Shown here: positions 13,301 to 28,300 of the stretch, piece by piece | Layout: each line of letters begins with the position of its first letter | Numbering within the stretch: the stretch's first letter is position 1 | Assembly: GCF_000972845.2 (NCBI RefSeq) | Contig: NC_040028.1 | Span: 15,436,871 to 15,500,870 of the forward strand | DNA: 64,000 nucleotides | From: Larimichthys crocea | Taxonomy: Eukaryota > Chordata > Actinopteri > Sciaenidae | Direction of reading: 5' to 3' | The notes under the pieces: generated by a model | The model's database searches: none | The model's input: only the letters and a program-made list of their open reading frames with translations | Told to the model about the DNA's origin: nothing | Made by a program: the position numbers and the translations under genes

Positions 13301-16300
13301 TTCGGGTGGTGGAGGATGTGTATGGCTCAGTCTTGAATACAAACTGTGTAAGACACATGCATACATGATATGAGAATCCCTTTGTGCAAACACAAAATGT
13401 GGATGGTGAGTCTCGATATGTGAATTTTACCTTCACATATGATCTCAGGTAGTGCTCCAAACCCTCCTCATGGCACTGGGCAACAATGTGAATCATGACT
13501 CTATAAGGAAACAATGGAAAAAAGAAAGCCTGGGTGAGGAAATTAATACAAATAGAGGCAGCTGGAGGCCTCCTTTATTAATGTTTTGTGAGCAACTCAT
13601 GTTTAATGTCATTTAACATTTTTACTGCAGAGTTCTTGTACACCAGAGTCTTAAAAACTCTTCATAGAAACAATTAAAGCAGCTAATTTACATAAAAAGA
13701 GTTCTCTTGCATGCATGAATATGATATTTACAATTACATATCAATTTGTTTATCATAATTTACATGAAATAACTTGAATTTTAAGTTGTTAAGTCGAGGG
13801 ATTGTGTCAGAGAATCTTGCCTGGTAACGTTGACTGCCACATCCTCTTGGGTGGCACTGGTTAGCACCCTAAATAACTGATTCAGGGTGGTGGGCAGGAA
13901 CTTGATCATCACATGACTCTCCATGGCATGAAGACTCTGAGGGTAAAACATCAGATGGGTGTGTTTATGAAGAGTTTGACTGCAAAGCCCTTCATGCAAA
14001 ACAAGAAGATTAAATGTGGAAAACAGTGGCGTTGTCTTCCTTCTACACCCCACCAAAGAGCACAGAAGGCTAATAAACCCTATCGTGCGGAGAAACTAAT
14101 TTGATAACAATAACAACAACAGGAGGAGGATGTGAGTGACCAACGCTGCGCTAATCACCTTATGTCTTATGCTTCAGTTGCCTTGAGCATGGCAGAGTGT
14201 AGGTATCCGTGCATCAGTGCCTGTGCACAGGAAACTAACACAAAGCCTGCCAAGTAATTTGGCAGACCTCCCGTTAGACCCTCTGGCCATTGTTTGTGTT
14301 CACTGCTGTGTTGACATTAGAACCCAAGAGATGCATTGAACCAAGTGCAGCTCTCCATGTTAATGAGTGATGGAAAAAGTGATAACCGAGCTACCAGTGT
14401 CACAGGATTAAAAATAAATAAGAAGAATCAGGCCAGCTCAGCGGTAGATATCTGACAGATTTACAGGTATCGGCCTTATCTTTGCAGGAAAGCTAGAATT
14501 AAATTCTGCCTAAACGGCCAAAGCCCTGCACAAACTGTCCAGAAGAATGCGCTGTTGGCAAGCCACAGCACAAAGTAGACCATTAATCTCGACGTGATCC
14601 AGCCCCAAGCGAGTGTGACGGTCTGCGGTTTCACAAGTGAGTGAGTCTGAGCTACAGTTAGCTTACAAGTAAAAAGAGAGAGGTTTAAGTGTGAAAACAT
14701 GTCTGACCTTTCCTTTGAGGTATCAAAAAATAAGTCATTCTGCTCAGACTTAATCCCAGGCATCGATTTATGCATGTGCACCCATATTAAAGCATACCCC
14801 AACACTGAACTGCAGACTGTGTGTCAACACTGTGGATTAAACATGACTCAGCGAAGCATTAGCAGTCTCTCTCAAGCCTAAAGCCATTACCAGCCAGTAA
14901 TTATCCTACAAGACAACAACAAGGCCTGTAATGAAGACACAAAGGCTGCACATTTGGTGAGAAATGCTAAATTAAATAATTCCAATAAAAAGTAATAGTA
15001 AATCTTAAATCTTAAAGTTATATACATAACAATCTTTACAATTGAACTGAACAAAAAGTATTTTGGAATATTAATCGGCATGTTCATCAGCATGAAAGTT
15101 TCATCGTGTTTTACCTTCAGGTATTTGACAAGTTCTCCACCTGACACCTGAGGCGCAGGTGGAATGCTCTGACAGTGATGAAAGAAATTGTGCAAATGTT
15201 GATCCTATAAAGAGACACACAAAAAAGGTTAAAGGATGCAGATGAATCGTCAGCAGTTTTGTTGCACTAAAAGACAAACAAACTGACCTGAGTGTAGACA
15301 GTAGACACGAGGTGAGTGGACACCTTAAATAAAGGCTTGCCTCCATCCACCCATTTAACTTCAGGACCTGAATGCTACAGTACAAAGAAAAAGCAACACG
15401 TCTTTGCTCAATAATCATGTCATTGTTTCTATGAATGGCTTAAAATCTCTATAAAACATCTACAAACCATAATAGTCTGCATGACTAAATAAGGTCATGA
15501 CTGTTTAAGGCTGCACTCTACCTTGCTTGCACCCTCGTGACAGCTGAGGTATCCAGCAGGCAGGTTGGCAGCCACAGGGACCTGGTTCTCATTCATGATC
15601 ACCCGGCCGTCCTTCAGCAGGGGAAGCCAGGCGTAACCCACTGAGAAAATACACATGGGCAAAGACGGTCAGCTGAGCAGCGATGAAGAAAATGCAGAAA
15701 AGTCATACGCAGATATTTTATATGATGTGACTGGAAGACTTACCTTGAGTCTCAACCATGTCTCTCTTTTTGGTGCTGGCCTTGCTGTTGCTATCGCAGC
15801 TGACATGGTAGAAGGTGAAGAGGAGATGATGCTTATCGTGGAGCTGGGTGGGCAGCTCAATCTTATACTAAGGAATAAGTGAGCAAATAAACACTCAGTC
15901 ATGGATTGTGTCGACTTATAGGTATGAATGGCACTAATCGCTGATATTCGGTTACCTCGTCGTAGAATTCAGGGTTGTGCTGGTGATGTAATACTGCAGC
16001 AAAGGCATTTTTGGTAAACAAGGGTCCTCCAGGTCGGCCATAGATGCACTGTGGGATGATAACAATAGTTACTTCCTGCGGCGGGAGGGGTTGTCCTTTA
16101 GGGAATTTGGAAGTACTTCCAGGAAACGTGCGAGTTTACCTTGAGTGGAACAGCCTCTTCCTCATCGGAGTCCTTGAACTCAATGCAGACAGCTATGTTT
16201 CTAGCCTGGGGATAGACAAAACGGGCAAAACTGACCCAGTTAGCCACTCTTGGAGAGAAAAGTTTCCTGTAACTTTTAGGCTACATATGGAGGACAAAGT

Positions 16301-19300
16301 CATCATAATTTTTCTTCCTGTGTCAATTCCCCTCTTGCAAATTAACAGCGTAGAACAAAAGTTTGCGATACCTTTGCAAACGACTTCTGGCTGTCGTACT
16401 TCAAGTGCTTCGGGTAGATATAGAGGTGATTGTTGTAGATGGTGAAAGGCTGAGAACATTTGGCTATGTACGGCACAAACTCCTCCACTTCGAAGAAGAT
16501 GCTGGTCTTCTCGCTGACATCGAACTGCTTCACAGGAATGTAGGATGAGGTAACACAATCTATATACAGAAGCAAGAGGGAGACTAAATAAATAGCCTGC
16601 GGACAACGTGACCAGTCTGGTCTGAGCAGGAACGGCTTTCATCTCTTATGTCGGCTGCATGGAGCGAATATAGAGGCCTTACTTGTCAAGTCGGGGGCTA
16701 CATTGTCAATGGTAACATCGAGGTTTCCTAGGATTATAGGCAGCTTGGCCATCTTCTCTGGCCTGAGGGAAAGGAAAATAAACTCCAGTTAAGTCTTTGC
16801 TATCATTTACCAAACACTAGAGTGCACAGAGACAAATTGTATACACACCACATTCACAGATGTGAGCAAATATCTTATTTTTTAACTGGATGGTATTTTT
16901 CCAAAGTACAATCTATAGCGGCACATTTTCCATCTTTTCCTTTCCAAAACATCTGCAAGACTACTCAGACAATTCATAACACAGAGCACTCAAAGAAGTA
17001 TTACTAACTTTCTGAAGTCAGCCAGCAGCTTGAGCATATCCTCATTGGATAACTTGTTGCTGTCCTGTCTGTACAGAGCCGAGAAACGAGCACTTTTGTC
17101 GAGCGTCCCTGAAGCATCTTTGAACAAAGACCTACAAGAGGGAGAAGAAGAGTGAGGAACATTTCTCTTAACAATTATTTCCATAACTCATTTGTCTGTT
17201 AATTTGGTTTCAGTTAATCAATATTCAATTTAAACTGATATATTCACATATGAGAATGTAGAAGCAGAGAAAAACTTTTTTGTTGCACATTTGTTGCACT
17301 TAATGGTTAAATTAATATAATCACATTGAAAAGAACCCCACAAATGAGATATATAAAAGAATATGGAATAAATTGATGTTGCATCTCAAGCAAACAAATG
17401 TAATTAACTCATTTATTTTTGTGTTGGTCTTATCTTGCACAAAATAATCAGTGTGGACTAATGATTTGTAATCCAGGTCCAGAGGAAACAAAAAGAAATG
17501 TTATTGCTTTATTCTCTCTGTATGGATGTTAAATTGTGTGGAATTACGACTGTATTGCTGTTGTGTTTCTGTATGATCCTGGTGTAAACTACACAGAACT
17601 TTTTTATACAGACAAAACTGTTACAAGTCTGAATAGTTAAGGAGGAAAAGTACCTTGCTGCCCAGGCAAAAGGCATCCTGTACTGGCCTAACCGGCTGCA
17701 TGCCAGCTTGGCATTTTTCAGGACCTTCTGTGCCACCTAGTGGAAAACAGGAACACAGTGTGAACTCAGCTTCATCACTGAAGTCAGTCTCAGCCCTGCA
17801 GCACTGTTCAGCACGCTGCCAGTCTCAACACACACAGATAAATCTTGATAACACGCCGTCCTCTCACACACACACACTCAAAATGCCAACAGGTTTACGG
17901 TGTTGCGTGCACACTCTACATGTTTTTCTCGCCCGAATCGCACACTTCAGGATGCGCGACCACATTTGTACAGCCAAAGTCAATGCTTCTGATGACAGTT
18001 TGTGCAACTAGTCAGCACTTTAAAAACACGGATGATTATCTGTGTATAATGTGGAATAATCTGTTGGAATCTGCTGAGTCCCGGAGAACGCACTGCCTCG
18101 TGAGGAGCGTGGTGGGTGGGTCAGTACCTTGGTGGAGTCTGAACTCTTCATGTACGGCTCGGCACAGTGGTTGATTCCCCCCTGAAGCACCTTCTCTATG
18201 CGAGCCACCAGGAAGATATCTGGGTGGGGGCATGTTACAGAGAACACTCCCTGTGGAAATAATAAAGATATTCAGATTTCCTCAGTGTTTATTATGTATT
18301 TTATGAACTGATAGATTTTTAATATGAAATAAAAAACACTCAAGTAGGGAAGCAAGTGTTATGTTTTTAGCTTTGCTAGAGATGGCAGGGTCCAGACTGA
18401 AATATCTCAACATTTATTTGGTGAATGATTGCCATGAAATGTTGTTCAACTTGTTAACTTACCTGTCTTGGATACTGCATGGCTGCCTCCGGCACCCCGT
18501 GGACCAGCCGTTGTCCCTCAGTGTCTCCTCCGCCGTTTATATACTGAGTGGTGTTATTATTAGGCACCATGCTCCTTACAGACGGGTGGTTTAAGTCCAC
18601 GTGGAAGTCAGACGAGATCTTCCTGCCGTTCTGGATGTCAAACAGTGACAGGGTGATATAAAACGGCTCCACCTGAGGAAGAAGAAGAGGAACAGTTCTG
18701 CATTAGACGGATGATGCTGATGATTCTTTCGACTAATCGACTATTTTTTTAAATTATTCACTTAATATATGCAGATTCCCTGAGTTGAGAAATAAATAGT
18801 TAGATGGGTGCACCTCTGTCTAATGCACAGCTGCATTATTATCTCGGTGAAGGGCTGTGCATGTGTGTCATGTCAGTGTCTCTGTGGAGACAGGGCATGT
18901 TGACTCTGTAACAAACAGATTCTGTTGCGAGGGACGGCAGGACATCAGGCTCCATTATACAGATTGTTCGCCATTACTGAGCCTGTAGCCTGGTTGCTAT
19001 GCCAACAGGCTCAAATAATAAGACGGGTCCATCCGGCCGCTGTAACAAAACATCTCATCCTTTTTCAGTCAGATATTTTAGGTTATTTATGGCCTCTTGT
19101 GGCCGTGGTCTTACATTTGTTGTGGGCCCTTCCTCGTTCTCGGCCACACAGCTTTGCAGATTGAACGAGAGGTCGTTGCAGTTCACCAGAACACGCTTGC
19201 CAAACTTCTCCTCAAACTGCTTCACATCTGGCTCTATTCCTGAGAAATCCAGTTTCTAAAGAGAGTACAATAGAGGGTGTTACAATTCAGTAGGGAGCGT

Positions 19301-22300
19301 CAGGTCGGACTTATTACCGTACGGGAATGTGCGTTTAAATTTAATTACCTGTGTGTCAGGATCCAGAGTGAACAGCTTCAATCTGGTCTCACTCCTCATC
19401 CTAGACTCGATATCTCTTGCGCTCTGAGGAGAAGAAAGGCATTTCCTAAATCGATTGAAACCACAACTGTCTGACACCACAGAAGCATCGTCTGTGAGAT
19501 TCCCAGTCAGATGGTTTTAACATTAGAATTTTTTTTTTTTCATTTGCGCCCATCTGGAAATGAGGCTTCATATTTTACAGGCTGATCATGCTGGGCAGAC
19601 AGGCTCAGCGGTGAGAGTCAGGTGGTACCAGCATACATTTCGTTGCAACACACTGTAACCTGTCAAGCTGTTTCCCAGTTAACTGTTACCACCAGTTTCC
19701 ATGCACGTATGGCTTTATTGCTGCATACCACTCGGTGCTGCAGCAGCATGAAAAGCTTTCTTTTTAAACACTACACATCCTTTTTGGGAATAAAAAAAGC
19801 AGTCATCTGTCAGTAAATCATTTAAAAAGTGACACTTTTATCCTCTAAAATCTTTAACTCTTAATGCAGGTGTCATTTTGTCAAAACAAGTGTCAGCTTT
19901 TTTCCCTCTACTGGACGTCTCATGCTGAATGCTGTTGGATGCATCTTTCGCAGAGTTGCTTTTTTGGATGAACACCAAACATTATTCTGAATGGAAGAAG
20001 ATTTGGCTCATCGCATGACAAGAAGTCTGTGTTTGAAGTCAGATCAGATCTACAAAAACAAATGAATGGCTGCGAAATTAGCTGTGTAACCAGCAACTCT
20101 TAAATCTAAATTTAAGCCACATGTTTGTGGGAAAGGAAGGCCCTCTCTTCCTCCCTTATAACTTCAATGAGGAGCAGAGATTTAATGCCTACAACTCCAT
20201 GTGATGATGTACCAAATGTATGAGCACCCAGCTGGGAAAGTAAGACCTACCTGAAAGCTGTCCATACTGCCAGAGGAACTGTCTGACTTTCCAAGATCAT
20301 CATCTAGAGGAAAATACAAGAAATCACTGGATGAGAGCCAAAGACTGCAGCGCATAAACAAAACTGCCTTGTGTTGTTAAATCACCTTAATCGTTCACTG
20401 ACATGTGAAAGTTCAGTAAACAGTAATTGGACTGTACAGGAATCAGTCAGGGTTGAGATGGAGATAACTGCAGGTCTCAATTGCATATTTTAAGAAAGCT
20501 CAGAGATCTTTTCAAGCAAAATTGTTTTGTTTTTTTACTTCCAGGCACAGCGTGATTAATAAAACCTGAGGAGTTAAGGAAGATTAGTGGAGCGATTTGT
20601 GCAGAGGCATTCAGCCTCTTTCCTCCACGGCTAAGCCTCAGAAGACAGGAGGTGAGTATTAAAAGCCTGGGTGGTCTGGTATCATATCGCCCCAGACTAA
20701 CATTACACTACAGGGCCAGGAAGAAGTGAGCAACGGGTAATGAGTGGATGCTGGTGTGAACGAATGTCTCTTTAAAAACATCCTCAGGTACATCCCAGAG
20801 TAAATAAACTGATAATGATGAGTGGATGATGAGAGGATTTATTATATTTATATATTAATATCCTGAATATCTTACTTTACAAAATATCACCATTGTAACT
20901 TCTGTAATTAACTGCATTTATTAAGATTTATTGAATTTTTAAAGCACCAACAAATTATTGTTTTCATTATCGATTATTCTTTTGACTATTCTCTCAATTA
21001 ATTGTCACGATTTCCCTCCAAACTCCAAAGTGACATCTTCAAATGCCTTGTTTTTGTCCGACCAACAGTAAATACAGCAGAGTTAATGCCGTCTGAACGG
21101 TCGCTGTTATCTTTAAGAAGCAAAACATTGTTATTATTCACATAATTTGTGCGCCGCGACCACACACGAGCTGCTTTTGTCAGGCATTTTTCAGTCAAAT
21201 CCAAGATATGGATGTTTTTACAAAGACTGTGAAAAACCTAAATCACTTCTCATCATAGGCTGGATAATATTTTGACTAACGCAAAAAGTATTCCGTTTCA
21301 TATTTGTGTTCCTTCAGGCGCTGATAAAATACGCACCGTCATGAATGTCTCCGTTCCTCTTCTCCTGCATGGCGATCTCAAAGCTGCTGTGCAAGATTTT
21401 GTTGAGCGTGTTGATCCAGTCCTCCATCTCTCCTTCGCTGTCCGAAGCCAGCAGGTAGGTACTCTTATCCTGCATCTTCAGCTCAAAAGCAAACCGCCGA
21501 ACCTTGTTGTTCTGCCACCGCAAGCCAGGAGGAGATCAGATGAGAGAAAGAAGAAAAGAAGAATTATATAAACTTGGGAGATAAGAAATAATTCAAGTGT
21601 ACAAGAGCAGAAAAATCGGAACAAAGACGTTTTGTTATTGAAAAGGTGGAGGCTTCATGTTTGCCAAATGTTTTGATATCTGATATTGAATGATTGATCA
21701 ACTGAGTTTAGTTTTTCACATCTGAAAATCAGATACCCAACTGTGGACATGGCACGGTTGAAGGAATGTTTCATCTCCCTATCCAAAGCTAACATCTAAC
21801 AACTGCCAGCTCACCAGAAGGGAGCAAATTATTGGTTTTATGATCTAAATCATAGCTTTCTATACACCCTCACTTCCTTGTGTTATCCCATTTGTGCCTA
21901 CAAAAACACGGATGTGGATGCAAGGTAAACATTCAGTCGCAATATAGTTAAAATGACACCATTTAGCCAGCAATCTACAATGTGTGAGTCACTGTTTTTG
22001 GAAAGAGATGGGAAGGTATAAGCCCTGATTTAATTTGACTGCACCAGAAAAGCAAATGGACAATGTGAGTTAGGGAGGGACAGAGTGTTTCCATCTGTGT
22101 AACAAAGCCTTTAGTTCTGCCAAGACCACAGCAGAGACTTTCTAAAAGTGGGATGGAGCTGCCCGGGTGAAGTCAACAGAAAATGAGCTGCAGAACCGAA
22201 CTACAGCCTCCAAAACAGCCATGATGTCACCGTCTCATTTTGGGCTCGTAGCATTTCTTACAGCCCATCCAGACCTTATAACTCCTGACTCAGCTGCACT

Positions 22301-25300
22301 CTGTCCAAGACGCAGCGACTATGTTGAGGTCTGTTGCTTAAACATTTTAATGAACTGTTCGAGCAGTATTTTTTTCCGCGTAACAGGGGAGTCATCTCAT
22401 TATTGTCAGCAGTCGGTAGATTGTTATGCTATTGTTATCGCTGTAGCTTGTCTACAATGTTGGAACAGTGGGGTGGGAGTGATTGGGAGGGACACTCATT
22501 ATCTGCAGCCTGGCTGTGTAAACACAAGGAGGGGGAATAAAAACTGTAGTCTTGATAAACACTTGGTTGGAGGACCAGTCTCAATTTTCTAGACAACAAC
22601 AGCTGAACACATCTTCAGGGAAATAAGTGGACAATCCAGTCAAAATGATTTTTGTACCTGTGCACCTGAACCTCAAATCACAATGATCAGTTTATATTTT
22701 TAAGCCCTTTTTGCCCCCGCAGGGACTCATCTAATTAACATGTGGCAAATTCTTAGTATGTTCGAGCATATGTTGGCATGCTAACAAAGCGCAAGAGCAG
22801 CTTGAGGCTCAGTATGAAGTCACTCCTCATGCCATTACAGCTGTAGTTAAACATCTGCAGTTTCACTCATAGAGCAGTTTCTGCTGGTTGACTTTAAGGC
22901 ACGTGATATTTGTTACTTCAACGGAGCAGAAAACTCAACCTCAACTCTGCTATGGGTTGTGCAATGCTACTGGATTACTGTAGTGCCTATTAGCAGGAGA
23001 GTAATCACCAGTTAATCAGTGTATAGATGCTTCATCTGACTCATTTTCACTTTGAAACAGACAAGTAGAAGGAGCAAAAAATCTGTCTCTGAATGAGGTG
23101 TCAGTTAAAAATTCAATTGGCTTGTTGAAGATACCATATGTAAATCTAAATTATGTTTTGGGGGCAGTTTGTCCAACAGATAATTGACAGGTTTGTTATT
23201 TTTGTGCATGTTCTGGCCCCATTTCTTCAGGGATCACACTTAGTGATCTGCATCAGGGCGGCACGGTGGGGCAGTGGTTAGCCTCACAGCACAAGAAGGT
23301 TCCTGGATTGAACCCTGACTGGGCCCTTTCTGTGTGGAGTTTACATGTTCTATAATAACAGGTTAATCGGTGACTCTGAATTGCCCGTAGGTCTGAATGT
23401 GAGTGTGTATTTCTATGTATGAGCCCTGCGATAAACTAGCGACTTGTCCAGGGTGTACCCCACCTCTCGCCCAATGCCAGCTGGGATAGGCTCCAGCCCC
23501 TGTGACCCTAATAAGGATAAGTGTTAACAGAAAATGGGTGGATGGATCTGCATCAACAATGTTTGAGTTATCTGTCTGTTTTATGTATGTCTATGTAGAA
23601 TCTAGCACCTGTCAGCTTTAGTTGTGCTATTAAATGTTGCAGCAGGCAGTGTCAATCTTATTTTGCGGTAATTGTTTAATAAAACTAAATAAAATGTTAT
23701 TCATACATGTTTTAATGAAGTCGAAGTAAGTGTCTGTGATATAAAATATGTAAAAGAAAATAAACTTTCTGTATTTTGTGACACAAAATGCATAGAAAAC
23801 TGTGAAATACAATCTGCTACAGACACCACAACCTGCAAAAGTCCTTTCAAACACCATGTGTGCCTCTCTCCTGCCTCTTCAGTTTGGGTTGATAACTCTC
23901 TTCTTTCACACAAAAGGAATCAGACAGTCCTGGAAAAAGCCACAACCCTCCATCTCATTCACCAGTAAATATCTAATTCATGCCAGCTGGCTACCACATC
24001 AGTAAACTCAGGTTCTTTTCCATCTATTGAGACGACAGACAGATGATCATACACCCAGTTAGGCTTGGCCTACATTCAGATAGTTGCACGTGGCATTGAT
24101 TGTGAGGCCGATGGAAAGTGCACGGAAGTGAGACCTCAGCATTCACCTTGTTTCGCCAGCTCGGAGTCAGCAGTAAAGCTTCACCTTGGGGAGGAGAGAG
24201 CTCAGGTTTCAGGGAAATGAACGAGAGAGGCTCCCACAGATACTTTCCAGCAGCAGTCCATCATTGTTGGAGAAATGTGTGTCCCTGTTAATGGCTTACA
24301 TTTACCCTGCATGTTGCAAAATAAACTGATAGAGAAAAGGAAGTTGCTATATCTGTATTCTCAGTTTATTCCCGGTAAATGGCCTTTTAATTTCCACGGA
24401 GGACAAGACCACATCCTGTGCTGCCATGGCGCCAGCAGGGATATCCCGTTTGGCAAAGCAGGTGGTGGGTCATCCAGGGTCATCGCAGTTCAACAATCAC
24501 TGCCATCGAGGCAGAGATAACTGGAATATCTTAGAGCGTACCTGAACCACACCCATGCAGGAGTCCAGGAAGATGGTTCCTTTGGGCTCTTTGGAGATCT
24601 TCTCGTCTTTGTAGAAGTTCAGATTGTACGAGCCGTCCCCGAGCTGGGTCAGATGGAAATACCTCCTCTTGAAGGACTGAAACAAAAAAAGAAGAAATAA
24701 CTTTCAAATCACTGGAAAACAAAATGCCATGTTTGTCCATAACAATAATTTATTTTTTATTTTTTTCAGCTGCCAGTAATAAGAAGCCTGCTTGTAAAAA
24801 AAAAAGGATAAACTAGAACCTGATACAAAACTTGCATACTTGGACAATTGTTGGCTATAATAAGTAAGAAGCTTCACATATTTAAAGCCTTTTGAAGCAA
24901 ATTTATGATTGCTATATAAACAACATTGATTTGACTGGACCTCAGGGGAAAATGTGTGATGGAAAAATGACTTGGAAATCAAATCTTCACTTAAAAGACT
25001 TTTGGAAATTTTCTTTTATCTTGTTATTGTCAAAAAAGGATTAAACGGAAGACAGAAGACAAACATCTACTCTCTCCTGATCGTGTTTTTCCCCATCACT
25101 TCCACCACAATTTCCAGATTTCTATTTGCGGATCAAATAATCTCATAATTAATGTGTGGCCTTCATCATTGTCTCACCCTCATGGTGACGCTGATGGCAC
25201 TGTTCATGTTGCCTTTATACAGCCAGCCATGTTTGGAAATCCCGCCTTTCTGGGATCCTAGGGAGGCCGTGTCCTGCAGGAGACATCGGACAATTAAAAA

Positions 25301-28300
25301 CACACTGCAAAGGAAAAAACAATGAAATTTCACATTTTTAGATCGGAACATTTTTAGCAGGCTCGGTCATTCGGTCGGTTGGTTGGTCTACAAAAAAATT
25401 CCCCACCCTTTGGCTGAAGGAGGCTAGAGTTTGGCATTGAGGTCGAGTGTCTGCGAGCCTGTGTGAATGCATGAACTTATGGATGTATGTGGTTTGCATC
25501 ATGCTTGTTTCATGATGAAACGAGTTGCAAAACTTTAAAATGGGTTACTCCACGTGTAAAAAATCAACAGTCATGCAGAGAAAACACATTTATACATCAA
25601 AAAAGCAAAGACAGATTTTACTCAAAGAAGACTAAACATGACTTAATTTGGTTATTTTTGCAGTGGCTCATCATGTCATATCACCAGAGCTTTTAACACA
25701 CCCGACCAAAGCCCTTTCTCTGTGTGCAGAAAACCTTTGATGTTGTGGTTTGAGATGACACAGAGCCTAACGTGATGTAGGTCTGTCTCAATCCAAACAA
25801 GCAGGGAGAGGAACATTAAACAAACTATGACTGTTAAACAAAATAAATATCTCCATCTTCACAGCAGATCCATGACACATGGACCAGGTCGTAGCATAAG
25901 ATAACGTCCTCGGCACAGGACCAAACACAAAAGCTACCGCGATCCACCAGCTATCATGATCCATAAAAATAAGCCAATTAGGGGAGTAATGAAGGAAGAA
26001 GCGACAAAGACAAAGTCATGTCCTGGTTTAGATCAGCACTGCATGTTCAAAGGATGTGTCATTTATAGTTATACTTTCCGACTTTGAAAGACTACAGGAG
26101 CTGTATCCCTGACAATTTCACACAATGAGAAGAGTGAATGGCCTTTCAAGATGTCTTCATCCTGATCCAACATCACTTCTTCTTCTTTTCCTTCTTGTTC
26201 CTATTCTCTCAGTCTAATGAAGCAAAAAGGGGCTTTGAAAAGTGCTGGCAAGAGTTATAATATTTTCAGTGTGCCTTGTGGAGCGATCTGAAAAGCATCT
26301 GGAAAGGTTCAGTACCTGTTTCTCCTCGTCAGTGTCTAGACAACATTCAGCAGTCACCGGAGAGGCAGACAAATCATTGGGTTCATTTTCTCTGAACTTA
26401 AATTTGCTCCAGAAAACGTTGCGAGGAGAGTTGCATTGCTAAACTACAAAATAAGAAGAGATGTTGCATATGGTCCAGAACACAGAAACATAAAAAAAAA
26501 AAGATTTATTCTGGGGATTTGCCTATAGGAGGCGTAGTTTGATATATCATGTGAGGAGAGAAAGTCAGGATCATCATCATACATCTTGTGAGGCAGCGTG
26601 ACCTTAGAGCATGTTAGATAACATTTCAGCCACAGCTTGACTGTCTGTCAGGTGACTTATGAGCCTCGTCGTAGCTCACTCCTACGAGCCGTTCCAAAAA
26701 CAACAAATACTCGTGTAATCTGTACAAAAACACACACCCTCTCCGTCATACATGAATTAGAAGAGGCTGATGAGAAAAGATCCAAATGTTGTTTGAAAAT
26801 TTCGTTGCGCGCCAGCAAAAACTCTTTAAGTCTAATTACACTTAATGTTTCTCCACTAAATTACAGTTATTAGACTTTTTTTGCACTCTTCGCCGTGTGC
26901 AGTCTTGTTTGGGCTGGGTTTCTAATAAAATAAATAATCCTGAGTACAAATGCAGTCTGCAACAGGATGTCGCCAATTTGCGATGAACACACACACACAC
27001 GATCACATGTCGCTCATTACTCTGTGATATTAATTGGATTATGTTGACGTTGTTAATGGCTAGTAAAAAAAAAGAAAAAAGAAGAAGAAGTAATACATAG
27101 ACTCACCTCATCTTTGTCCACGTCCTCATCCACTTCGAATACATGAACAGCCAGTTTATCAGGCCTGGACACTTTGCTGTAGAAGAAACAATTCTCATTA
27201 ACATCTGTAGTGTGTATTACCATGAACACTCTGGCACTGTACACTCTTGACATATTGACAAAGTTTACCTTAAAATATTTTTTACACCAACGCACTTTTT
27301 GCTACCTTATGTGGCAGATAAATCACACTGTGTTATCGCTTTGGAAAGGGACACTCTTCCCGGTTAACATATTTACTTTTGATGTTTTACGACTAGTATT
27401 TGAAATTTTAGCACTTTACGTTTAACGCCACTGGTTCTCCGTGATATCCATGGCGGACCGAGTTTTGCTTATTTGCTTTCAGTCTGCAAATCTTTCTACC
27501 ACATGTGTCGGAAAGGTCTTACTGAGACTAATGTGGTTTTTTCCTCATGTTTTTGTCATTTAAAAAATAAAAAAAATATTCACAGCTGTCTCCAGAGAGT
27601 CAGAAAAAAAGGCAAGATCATTGGCAAATGCAAATTCCAGGAGTGTTAAAAAGCAGCACTTGACTGCTCATAATTAATTTTAAGGTGTACACTAGCTGCT
27701 GGAAGATGAAAACGTGCCAAAGGTAAGAATCACTTGAACTGAAAGCGGTGTGGGGTTTTTAACAGGCGATCTGCGTCATGGTGCATTGTTTTAACTTCCC
27801 CAGATTCAGTGAAGTGACAAAACATTTGGCAGCAGTGACAGTGTGAAAGTCATAAGGTCATTGTCAACTCATATTTAAACGTATTGGCAGTAAAATAGAT
27901 ATTCTTTAGGGAAGAGGCTGGAGCTGATGACACAATCTCCGGACAATGAGGGTGGTTTCCACACTGGCTACAGTCGGGAATCATCCAGTGCATCGCAGAA
28001 AAGGAAACACACCTCTGTTTCACGGAAATAAGAATTATTTGCACGTTTCCTTGTAATTAAGTCACAACAACATTTTGTCAAAAGAGGAAAAGAAAAAAAA
28101 CGTGACTGTGTGTCTGTGGCATTTAGTTTAAAACCTCTGGCATCCATACATTACGTGCAGTAGCTGTTCTTACTTGCCCATCGTAAGAATGTCTTGGCAC
28201 ACTACCACATTACCTCTGTGAATATAGTGTACAGCAGTGTTTTTAACTATAGACTTACTTTGGAAGCTGTCGAAAGTCTCCAGAATAGTCCTCATACTTG

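Noticed and set aside
16193..16642. 149-codon minus-strand open frame
   Set aside because: It overlaps dock9 exons 17 and 18 in another frame; the true reading gives conserved DHR1 sequence.
17870..18070. Open frames on the plus strand over exons 13-14
   Set aside because: They are opposite-strand shadows of dock9 exons and their flanks.
22167..22592. 141-codon plus-strand open frame in the exon 7-8 intron
   Set aside because: No domain, no homology that I recognise, no splice or promoter support.
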